DNA from: Seminavis robusta
Lineage: Eukaryota > Bacillariophyta > Bacillariophyceae > Naviculales > Naviculaceae
Assembly (NCBI GenBank): GCA_903772945.1
Contig: CAICTM010000043.1
Span: 62,001-126,000, forward strand
Direction: 5' to 3'
DNA: 64,000 nt
Below, one piece after another: positions 10,031-19,173 of this stretch; positions within the stretch are counted from its first letter, which is position 1, and the number at the start of each line of letters is the position of its first letter. The notes under the pieces were generated by a model. It worked only from the letters and a program-made list of their open reading frames with translations. It ran no database searches and was not told the DNA's origin. A program made the translations under genes and the position numbers.

Positions 10031-11644
10031 CTAAGGATTCAAATGAGTCATACCGGTACCGCTAGAGAGCCCATTTACTCCTTCGGACCGACCGCTAAAC
10101 CAGATCACGAGAGCAATGATCCCCACAAGAATGCAACACAAGGAACAATCCTTGAAGGACTTTTGACTATCTTGACGGCGCTGTTTCTTGCGCTGCGCCG
10201 CACTAAGAACTGCGCGGCGAGCTTGGTCCTCCTCGACAACTCGGGTAAACGACTCCCACTCTCCACGACAATTACAAGGTTGCCCTTTAGGACAACCGCA
10301 AGGGGTATGCCAATAGATGCCAGTCGTGCTGACGTTTGACGGGAGAGGAGGATCGGATCCTGCCTCAACATCAAGGTTGCCGAAGGCAGGAGTTCTGTCA
10401 GATACCAACCCTGCAACGCGTGCACGCAGAGTACCAACCTGTTTCTGACCATGCACGGTGCTGTTGGTCACAACAGCGATCTCAGTTCCCGTTCGTGGAG
10501 CCGAAACATCCGGCTGCTGAGTCGTTGGAGGTCCTCGCCGAGGTTTCCAATCAAGACGCACAGGGCCATACTTGTCAGACTCTTCATCAAGTTTTCCTGA
10601 AAAGTAGATCTTCCTGTCTCCAAGGAACTTGGTTTCAATCAGCTCGATGGTGTCTGCGATCGTCGGAGCGCGCTGTTTGACGAGCTTTCCATCGGCGTTG
10701 AATGCGTAGTAGACTGCTTCTTCTTGGTTATCGAAATCCCGAAAGAGACAAGCCTCGATGATAGGCAAGACGCGTGAATTCGTGTTGGCTACTACAAGTC
10801 GTGCGTGACGGCCTAACTCCACGGGCTGGATGACAAAACCGAGAGCAGAAACATAGTCGGCATGACTTGTGGTCGTGGTCCAAGGCCCAATGGCGCTTCG
10901 ACCAAGGTAAGTGCGAGGCTGCGAAGAAAAGGTGTCGAAGAGCAGCGTCTGCTCCTGAACAATTCCGTCGGGAAACGTGCTTCGCAGGCGGAACCCAACT
11001 GGCACGAAGCGAATTTGGTTGCCGCGATTGTCCAATGCCCCACAAAGGCCATGCGTCACAGGGTTGAAACAAAGGTTGTGGCAAATCCCAGTTGGCTGCT
11101 CACTGAGATTGATGGTGTAACAGGCACCGATTCGCTCCGCTTGTGTGTTTCCCATGAGAACTACCGCAGTGAAGCGATTGCCGGTTCCAGAAAGCAGGCC
11201 GTTTCCAGAAAGGAGGACGGTTCCAGAAAGGAGGCCAGCGGCAACAGGTTCGGTGTTGTCTTCGATTCCATCTTTCGCATCGGGTTGACTGTCACTCGGA
11301 ACTTTCTCGTTGGGCTTGTTGCCGTCAACGTCTTCATTGAAGTCATCTTCGTTGTCGCCGTGGGCGACAGCACGCAGAGAAGAAACGTCAGCAAGAGCAA
11401 GTTCTTCATCGGCGCCATCCACGGCAAAAGCCGCAGCACCGTCGCCAGCGGTCGTCGCAGCGGAGGCGTCTTCATCGGCACAATTCTGCCCCAAGGAAGG
11501 ATCCACAGCCACATCAACAGAAAAAGAAGCAGAAGAAACAGCGGCGTCTTCACCGACTGTCTTCGCGGCAGGAACGGCCTCGAAGGCACCGTTTGCCTTG
11601 TCAAGAACTGCCTTCCCGGCAGTTGCGAAGTCGAACAGATTCAT
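10031..11644 (-). CDS. Unknown protein with C-terminal membrane anchor
   Basis: The 537-residue protein is called from the ATG at 11644 (MNLFDFATAGKAV...); the longer frame to 11713 starts at TTG. Residues 1-150 are acidic and Ala-rich and probably disordered. At about 150-165 a short repeat of 'LLSGxG' units occurs. Residues 165-370 look like a folded beta-rich domain with four Cys in a C-x7-C-H-x2-C-x7-C pattern near its start. Near the C-terminus a Cys-Gly-Cys-x-Lys-Gly-x-Pro-Cys-x-Cys cluster (about 465-475) precedes a basic Lys/Arg/Gln helix, then one hydrophobic segment (about 507-523). A tail anchor with the bulk in the cytosol is the simplest reading. No family is recognised. A 292-codon frame on the opposite strand is treated as a shadow. 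Confidence 0.75.
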   Translation of the reverse strand: MNLFDFATAGKAVLDKANGAFEAVPAAKTVGEDAAVSSASFSVDVAVDPSLGQNCADEDASAATTAGDGAAAFAVDGADEELALADVSSLRAVAHGDNEDDFNEDVDGNKPNEKVPSDSQPDAKDGIEDNTEPVAAGLLSGTVLLSGNGLLSGTGNRFTAVVLMGNTQAERIGACYTINLSEQPTGICHNLCFNPVTHGLCGALDNRGNQIRFVPVGFRLRSTFPDGIVQEQTLLFDTFSSQPRTYLGRSAIGPWTTTTSHADYVSALGFVIQPVELGRHARLVVANTNSRVLPIIEACLFRDFDNQEEAVYYAFNADGKLVKQRAPTIADTIELIETKFLGDRKIYFSGKLDEESDKYGPVRLDWKPRRGPPTTQQPDVSAPRTGTEIAVVTNSTVHGQKQVGTLRARVAGLVSDRTPAFGNLDVEAGSDPPLPSNVSTTGIYWHTPCGCPKGQPCNCRGEWESFTRVVEEDQARRAVLSAAQRKKQRRQDSQKSFKDCSLCCILVGIIALVIWFSGRSEGVNGLSSGTGMTHLNP

Positions 11645-12522
11645 TGTTGCTGGTGCCGTCCGGTAGTTGAAAGGAGTTTGTTTCAGGCGGAAAACAGATG
11701 TGAGACCAAGCAAAGAATGAGATCTGGCTTGAAAAAGTAAACGGTCGATTGAAATCCGATTTCATTCGAATCGAATCACGGTGGAAGGGGTGACCAGCGA
11801 CGAATGATGAATCGGATCGAATCTCTACGATTTTCGCGCCCAACACCGACCCAGAGGACAGAGCGACCACACTCTCAGGCGACGACTGGCTACCGTACAG
11901 AACTACTTGCTAGTGCTGCATGACGGCCGTGGGCCTTTAAGATATCCTTCTCCTTCGGGAGTCGATGAATACAGTCAGAAGCCTCCGGATACTGCAGAGT
12001 TGAGACCTCGCACTATTCGCCATTCCTGTGCTTGGGGGCGTACGGCAGCGGGACCAACCAGCGCCATCTTCAATTTCGACTGAAGGCTTGGTGAGAAGGC
12101 TCTTCGCGGAGCGCAAGCACGTTTTGGGAGCGATGAATGATGAGAGCGAAGAAGAGGCGGGCGTCTCATCAGGAATCTTGTGTGGGACGGCTCATGGCTG
12201 GTGTCTAAGGATGCGGGTCCCACGCGGGAGTAGATAATCCACTTCAATCTCCAAGAAGACTGGTGGAACCGAAGGCGTCGAATGGTTCGAGCTCGTTTCA
12301 CGTCCTGCGTTGCTAGGGTGGGTGCATCAGTTTGTCCTTAACCTGGAGATGTGAGTGTCGCTTCACAAGCGAGGAGGACTTGAAGAGAAATGCTACTTGC
12401 TACTCCAGGAGATGTGGTTACCCCAGTTGGCCGTTGGCATAGTTGCTCTGAAGTTGTACAGGGCCTGTGCAGCATCCTACATGTAGCTAGCAGTTTATTC
12501 ACCGTACAATTAAAACATTGTG
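11645..12522. other. Intergenic, no gene seen
   Basis: Short frames on both strands lack ATG starts or domain similarity (for example the 108-codon minus frame at 11975-12301 begins at GTG). Nothing else was recognised. Confidence 0.55.
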
Positions 12523-14722
12523 CTAATCGGTTTTGATTTCTTTCTCTGTTTCTGGTTCGTTGCTGGTAGCACTAGCTGGCTTTGGCGGTGGCGGAGGTCT
12601 CGGAGGCATAGCAAATGGCAAACTGACTCCACAGTTCTTCCAGCGGGTGGAACCACCATTGGACTCTCGTATGAGGACTCCCAAATCCATATCAATCGAG
12701 TTCTTCGTAAAGTCTTCGTTGTCCAGAGGATCAAGGAACACCTTGGCAACTGCAGAAAAGGAGGTTTTCGTTTGATTTCGTTAGCGAACGCCCATCACTC
12801 GGCACACCAAAACTTCAGCAACGTTCTTTACTTACGATCCAACAATCCAGTGTAAAACAATGTCAATACACCCACAGAAAAGATACTGTATGCCCCCATT
12901 TCAGTGTACAACGCAACGGGAGACAAGGCAATGAAGCTATCCACCAGGATTTGGACCAGATGTGTGTAGGGCAATGGCATCCGACAACTCAATTTGTCCC
13001 CCGTTGTGGCATAAGTGGCACGTAGTCGGCACGTTTGATCCATGAGCCGTTGACTCAGAGACGGCTCTGACCTCAGAGTGCCATCGTCAATCCCCTTCCA
13101 GGCACGAATCATCATCCATTCTAAGCAAGCGTTGTGTCTTTGATTGTCGGGGACGTCCAAGTTCTCCAGAATCTCGAGCTGCCGTGATGTCATCAACCCG
13201 CGACTTGCCATTCGTTCCATCCCCCTGTTCGTTCGCAAAACGGCAAAGCGACGAGCACAAGAAGCCCAGAACAGGATATGAAAGAGTCGACTATAAGCAG
13301 ACACATCATCGATGAGCCTTTCGGATTCGGTTGTTAGTGTGCCATCAGCATTCCGCCGCGCAGCAGTGGCCAGAAGCAAATGGAAATCGTTGAGGCGCCC
13401 TTGAATGCCTCGGGCAATCCCATACACCTGGAAATCAACAGATAGAATCGGCATATTAGATTCTTGGAGTTCCACAATAAAACCTGAGACAAGATCAACA
13501 ACGTACCTCCATCCAAAAGCTGTAGGCTGGAGCACATCAATGGTGGGTTAGCCGCAATGGATCAAATCGTACATCATGTATATCATTGTCACAACACTAG
13601 AGAGTTCATTATCATACTGTATCAACAAAGTCAAAGGAGATAGTTTGTGAGATTCCGATTCCATCTATCGATCTGCCTGTTTCCAGCCACTTTCCTCCAA
13701 GTTGTAGCTTTATACTGCACGTACCCTTGATTGAGAAAGAATGTCAGAATGAAGGTTGTCAGTGACATTTGGTATCCCCAAATTTTCCGAATGATATCCA
13801 ATCGTTGAATGAAGGGATGGGAGTGATCGGGCGTGAGGCCTATTTTCCATGTCGGGTCGGTGCATCGTCGTACAAGTACAATAAAGAGCAAGGACATGGC
13901 CATATTGAATGTCACCGTCCGCCAATTGTGTTGAAAGACGGTGCCCGTCCATTTTTTCCATAACCAAAACCGACTCGATTGATACTGTCTTATGATATCG
14001 CCCCCATAGAGAGATTTGGTTCCACTCACTTGATCAATGGCTTGATCAATGAGGTACAATGTTTCGGGATCATCACGCGAAAAGTAGTGATTCAGGATAT
14101 CTTTAAAAGTGGCGCCATTGACTCGAAACAAGGTCACAGAATCGGATTTTGCGCAAATGGTGGCAGCCCGGGTTTGATTGTACAGGACTCCAAGCTCTCC
14201 AAAAATGGCCTTTGGTTTCAAGGTGCCATAGGGTTCTGGCACAACCTTGCCATCGACAATCACGGTGCAATCTCCCTCTGCCACCAAGTATACGAAATCC
14301 CCCTCGCATGGTTCCCCCTGTGTGACAATGATATCCTCCTTGTTGGCGGTCCTTTTTTCAAACGCGAGAATCAGAGTATCTAGTGTCGCAGCGGGGAGTC
14401 GCGTGAACATGACATTTTGCAAGAGTGACTTTTTGATGAATTTGTACTCTTCGGTGCTCTTGGGGAATTGAGGGATGGACTCGGGTAGATAACCACCACC
14501 AGCGGCAATGGACACGGCCATGCTTTCGCCGCTAACAAGATCGTCATTACTTGTAGTTTGATCACTCTTTATGGCGGTAGGCTGCCGTCGGAACAGCCGA
14601 GAAAAGGCAGCATGATCTCGTTGGCCTGCTGCACCCGAGGGTGTGAACTGAGTGCCAAAGGCGGAAGTCAGGGAAGAGAGCCAATAGATTGAAAGCAGCA
14701 GAACAAAGCTGGTTGGTGTCAT
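12523..14722 (-). CDS. Cyclic-nucleotide-binding domain fused to bestrophin channel
   Basis: Three exons (14722-13691, 13427-12836, 12749-12523) joined at GT-AG introns give 616 residues; all junctions keep frame. Residues 1-21 are a signal peptide ending S-A before Phe, fitting diatom plastid import. A cNMP-binding (CAP/PKA-R type) domain spans about 100-220 and includes the phosphate-binding cassette-like FGELGVLYNQTRAATI with Gly-Glu and Arg. The C-terminal half (about 260-600) reads as bestrophin: two hydrophobic segments, QMSLTTFILTFFLNQ, GIQGRLNDFHLLLATAA, and after the last splice AKVFLDPLDNEDF, the conserved calcium-clasp-like acidic tail of the family. Bestrophins are pentameric anion channels; plastid members carry chloride or bicarbonate across thylakoids. 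Cyclic-nucleotide control of such a channel is inferred from the fusion. The C-terminus ends in a Pro/Lys-rich tail. The donor of intron 1 (GTGGCT) is weak, so that junction is the least certain. Confidence 0.88.
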
Positions 14723-14970
14723 GGTTCAGTTTGGCTACCAGCAGCTAACCAGACGAGAGTACTTTTATCTTTCTTCGAGCCCAGAAGGATAGCTAGCAAG
14801 TACCTCCACTTGTATTCTTGCTCCCGGTATGAGAAGAAGATCTTGAGAATCCAAAACTGACCATGAATAAGTATTGGCGGCAGGTGTCAGCCATCAAACA
14901 ACTTGCTTGAACCAAGAAATGTGAGAGGTTGGAAAGGCCAAAAGATACCGAAATTAACTCCAGCCTTAAT
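14723..14970. other. Spacer between bestrophin gene and satellite array
   Basis: Short non-coding interval holding the 5' flank of the bestrophin gene. No gene was seen. Confidence 0.5.
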
Positions 14971-16975
14971 TTGAGTGTCTTCCGAAAACGGCTGCGAACT
15001 CGAGCACCAACACAACGCTCCCTCAACAATTCGGCTTTTTTTCAGCATCGTCTCCTGTTTCCTCAGTTTGCTTGCTGCTTGGATCCTTATGACGAACACA
15101 TGCACAACCGAATATTGTCAATCCAGCCATTGTAGCCCGCTACTGTACAGGTACATCGGCGACAGTGTCAACAGTACCGAACACACTCAGGTTCCGCTTT
15201 ACTTGCTACACTCCATTACTGGTACCTTGCATTGGATCCTTATGACGAATACATGCACAACCGAACATTGTCAATCCAGCCATCGTAGCTAGCTACCGTA
15301 GAGTTCATGCATCGATCGGTGACAGTGGCAACAGTACCGAACACACTCAGGTTCGACTTTGCTCGCTGCACTCGGTTACCTGGCATTGGATCCTTATGAC
15401 GATACAGCAGCAAAACGAACATTGTTAATCCAGCCATTGTAGCAGGCTACCGTACAGTTACATTGGCGACAGTGTCAACAGTACCGAAAACACTCAGTTC
15501 CGCTTTACTGGCTACACTCCTTAACCGTACTTGCATTGGATCCTTATGACGATACATCACAACGAACATTGTCAATCCAGCCTATCGAAGCCAGTTACAG
15601 CAGAGTTCATCGATCAGTGACATGGGCAACAGTACCGAACACCTCATGTTCGACTTTGCTTGCTGCACTCGTTACCTCACATTGATCCTTATGACGAATA
15701 CATGACAAACCGACTATGTAACCAGCCATTGTAGCGCTAACGTACGTTACATTCGGCGACAGTGTCAACAGTACGAACACACCCAGGTTCCGCTTACTGG
15801 CTACACCCCGTTGCGGTATCTTGCATTGATCTTACACGAATGACTATACATGCAACCGAACATTATGAATCCACCCATTGTTGCCGCTGCGGTATAGCAA
15901 TCGACTGACAGTGGCAACAGTACGAACACTCAGGTTCGCTTTGCTGGTTTCCGTGGTATCTGCATTTTATCCTTATGACGAATACATGCACAAAACCGAC
16001 TATTGTTAATCAGCCATTGTAGTCGGCTACTGTACAGTTACATCGGCGACAGTGTCAACAGTACCGAACACACTCAGGTTCGCTTTCAGGCTACACTCCG
16101 TTGCTGGTATCTTGCATTGGATCCTTATGACGAATAGACTACATGCACAACCGAACATTATGAATCCACCATTGTTGCCGGCTGCGGTATAGCTACATCG
16201 ACGACAGTGGCAACAGTACCGAAACAAGTTCGGCTTTGCTCGCTACGGTTACCGGTACGCGCTCGATTGAATCCTTATGACGAATACATGCACAAAACCG
16301 ACTTGGTTAATCCAGCCATTGTACAGGCTACTCGTACAGTTACATCGGCGACAGTGTCAACAGTACCGAACACTCAGGTTCCGCTTTGAGAGGCTACACC
16401 CTTGCTGGTATCTTGCATTGGACCTTAGCGAATAGATACATGCACAACCGAAAATTATGAATCCACCCATTGTTGCCGGCTGCGGTATAGCTACATCGAC
16501 GACAGTGGCAAAGTACCGAAAGTTCGGCTTTGCTCGCTACGGTTACCGGTACCGTCGCATGGATCCTTATGACGAATACTGAACAACCGAATATTGTAAT
16601 AACCAGCCATTGTAGCAGCAGTTACCGTAGAGTTACTCAATCGGTGACAGTGGCACACATACCGAACACACTCAGGTTTCGCTTACTGGCTCTACTCCGT
16701 TACCGGTACCTTGATTGAATCCTTATGACGAATACATGCACAACCGAACATTGTCAAATCCAGCCATCGTAGCAGCTATCGTGAGTTATCGATCGTGACA
16801 GTGCAACAGTACCGAAACACACTCAGGTTCGGCTTTGCTCGCTGCACTCGGTTACCTCACTGGATCCTTATGATGAATACACGCACAACCGAATATTGTC
16901 AATCCAGCCATTGTACCCAGCTGCCGTATAGCTACGCGATAGTGGCAACAGTACTTGATTGCCATACAGGAAAAG
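14971..16975. repeat. Satellite-like tandem array, about 13 monomers of 140-157 bp
   Basis: The landmark GGATCCTTATGACGAA (with variants) recurs at about 15081, 15234, 15388, 15538, 15683, 15828, 15967, 16119, 16269, 16420, 16561, 16718 and 16862, giving spacings of 140-157 bp. Between landmarks, monomers alternate strictly between two types. Type A has GACAGTGTCAACAGTACC followed by TTCCGCTTTACTGGCTACAC. Type B has GACAGTGGCAACAGTACC followed by TTCGGCTTTGCTCGCTGCAC. The array is therefore a roughly 300-bp dimeric higher-order repeat, with small deletions accumulating towards the middle. Short frames inside are by-products of the repeat. Confidence 0.92.
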
Positions 16976-18022
16976 GGTACCGACATAGGAATACCACCAA
17001 AACAGTAGGAAATAACAAGAAGGGATGAATCCGGTCGGAGGATCCACTCTCTTGTGTGTTGTCGAGTAGCTAGCCTTGCTCCTGTTCCCTTTCAATGAGT
17101 CGACGACGATCCGTTCATGCTGTTGGTAGGGCTGGAGTTAACAGTTTCCTCCGTACACATACCTCCGTAGCGGTAGCCTCTTCTTCCTCGTGTTATTCGG
17201 AGCGATCAATCGTTCGAAAAGGACTCGACAATGGTATTTCCTCGGCCGTCAGCAGTGTAGCAGAGAAAACAACAAATAGATATGAGTTTTGTTTTCTGTG
17301 CTCAACTGCAGACGACCGGAGACTTACCATTGTTTTTCAAATTGCACCAACTTGGCCGTCATGGGCCGAGAACTGACTGCCATCCCACGGTCCATAGGAT
17401 TCAATGAGGGATGGCTTTCGAATCTGCACCGGAGACGACCGGCTTGAGTGAGGCTTGACAATAGAGTTAATAGAGGTGCGACCGACCGATCGATTCGATT
17501 CGAATAATTAAAGAACAACTCACCTGTTGACGGCCGAGCTTGGAATTCTCTCCTGAATACCATAGGAATTGAATGAGGGAGAGAAGTCAGCGCTGTACCT
17601 TCAATAACAAGCTTGATAATAGGCTTACCTCATTGCGATCGATCGATCTGGTCGATGGATCGATCGGCCGATTGGATAAAGAACTCCTCCTACCGATACG
17701 TATACACCGTACCACTACCGGTACATACATGTGCAGGCAATCAGTTTATCCTTAACCTTAATAACTTCAACGGTTCTTTTATCCACGAATCGATCTAAAT
17801 CTTTCGAAAGAGAACTTGTTACTTAACGATACACATGACCGTTGATTCTGCAACTGAAGTGCGGGTACACTAATTTACACAGTAAACGCGAGCCAATCCA
17901 TTTCAGAGGGCAACTGAGGGGTAACCAAAAGGTGCGTCGTCTCAGGAGACGTAATATCCGAGGAGACATCTCGACCAGGACGACAGAAGAGAGACCCAGT
18001 TGCAGTGAGACAGGAAGCCACC
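16976..18022. other. Intergenic with imperfect duplication
   Basis: Holds a 93-codon plus-strand frame with a real ATG (17095-17376). It is Arg/Ser-rich at the N-terminus and could be an organelle-targeted first exon, but no partner exon was found, so it is not called. An imperfect tandem duplication follows (17392-17720). Confidence 0.45.
17392..17720. repeat. Imperfect tandem duplication, period about 168 bp
   Basis: CCATAGGATTCAATGAGGGA at 17392 recurs as CCATAGGAATTGAATGAGGGA at 17560. Each is preceded by a GGCCGAG-containing segment and followed by GATCGATCGAT-rich DNA and AAAGAACTC. Similarity is patchy. Confidence 0.5.
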
Positions 18023-18517
18023 ATGACACTCTCTGCCATTGACGAATACGACGTGAAAATGTCGTTTCAAGCCATGGACGAAGAGAAGATAGATCGAATT
18101 ACATTGGAGAACTTTCACACTCTGTTTTTGGGCCTTGGATTTCAACCACAGCGACTTTCTTTGTTGCAGTTACGACGAAAGGTTGCCGATGCCATTGAGA
18201 ACATCTCGACGACATATCAACAGCAACAACAAGAGCTATTGGATACCAAAGACGAAGCCTTTATCCCACTGTCCATCGTCTTGGAAGTACTGTCACAACA
18301 CCGACGCGATCGAAGCGCCGAAATCCAACACTGCTTTTCTCTGTTGGACCAGTCCCACAAGGGATACATCACGGCAGAGGACTTGCAACGAATCGCTGCT
18401 GAAGTTGGAGAACCAAGCATCTCGGCAGCAGAAGCCAAGGCTCTGCTTTGTACAACCCGAGGGAGGACTATGGACCAAACGAGTTTTGCAAGAGTTTTCT
18501 CGCCACCGTCTCCGTAG
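18023..18517 (+). CDS. Small EF-hand-fold protein with degenerate loops
   Basis: The 164-residue protein starts at the ATG in strong context (gccaccATGA); an 18-nt upstream extension in frame uses GTG. The layout resembles the calmodulin/centrin superfamily: an N-terminal helix-loop-helix (about 3-40), a linker helix rich in Gln (about 60-75), and a second pair (about 90-160). The clearest loop, starting D-Q-S-H-K-G-Y-I-T-A-E-D at about 118, has Asp at position 1 and the central Gly but Lys at 5 and Asp instead of Glu at 12, so calcium binding is doubtful. Other loops are more degenerate. It may be a structural EF-hand protein, for example cytoskeletal, but this is inference. Confidence 0.7.
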   Translation: MTLSAIDEYDVKMSFQAMDEEKIDRITLENFHTLFLGLGFQPQRLSLLQLRRKVADAIENISTTYQQQQQELLDTKDEAFIPLSIVLEVLSQHRRDRSAEIQHCFSLLDQSHKGYITAEDLQRIAAEVGEPSISAAEAKALLCTTRGRTMDQTSFARVFSPPSP

Positions 18518-19173
18518 CTCTGTGGGGTGTGTTGGATGGATGGGAAGAACAAATTATTGACGATGCTAGCTAGATTGGAACTGTGCTGTATGGAATTTCG
18601 TGTCAGGCATTTTCAATTTATTTCCTCTAGAGAAGCAGAACGTGGCATCGACTCAAAAAGCCCATTTTGAAGACAGAAGCAATCACTGCCCAAAGGTTGG
18701 AGTACACTGCCCACATCGCGTCAAAAGCCAAATTCAACCAGAGAAGGACACAATATCCACAGCCCAGAGTCCGGGAAACCTTTGTGGACACAATTCGAGG
18801 GCCATGTGGTTGGTTGTCAGTGGCTTCGTCTCGTACGCAATAAGCATGAAGTAGCAATAAGAATGGATTACAGTCGCATCTTTGTGAATATTCAATTACC
18901 ATTCAATAACGCAACAATGAGTCGCATCAACTGCAATTGATATCGCGGACCAGGCGGCTAAAGCAGAACGAGTTAGTCATCGTTTCGTAGTGCTAAATCT
19001 CAAGCAAGAGGAGCACGTGAGCGCCGTATCATCGTCGGCCCGATGTCTCGACGTTGCAGTGGTGACACCACTAAAGATCCTACCAGTACTACCACTAGCA
19101 GACGTATATTCAGCCCCTGTGAACTGCAAAGCAGAGATCTCCACCTGAAGGCACTACTAGCTAGCAACAATAA
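18518..19173. other. Intergenic with remnant of a convergent gene tail
   Basis: Mostly non-coding. At its right edge (about 19043-19270, plus strand) a short frame contains VDWLVDTT...GFFGRRR. This matches the C-terminus of the Cys-rich gene at 30892-31806, so the end of that gene was apparently copied together with the LRR gene. Confidence 0.5.

Noticed and set aside
10862-11740. 292-codon plus-strand frame opposite the tail-anchored protein gene
   Set aside because: The minus frame is longer, has a clear membrane segment and ordered Cys motifs; the plus frame has no domain and reads as a shadow.
14971-16975. CRISPR array
   Set aside because: Whole monomers of about 150 bp repeat with drift; there are no short exact repeats with unique spacers, and the genome is eukaryotic.
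17095-17376. 93-codon frame with Arg/Ser-rich start as a gene or first exon
   Set aside because: The ATG is real, but no continuation exon joins in phase and there is no recognisable domain, so support is too thin.
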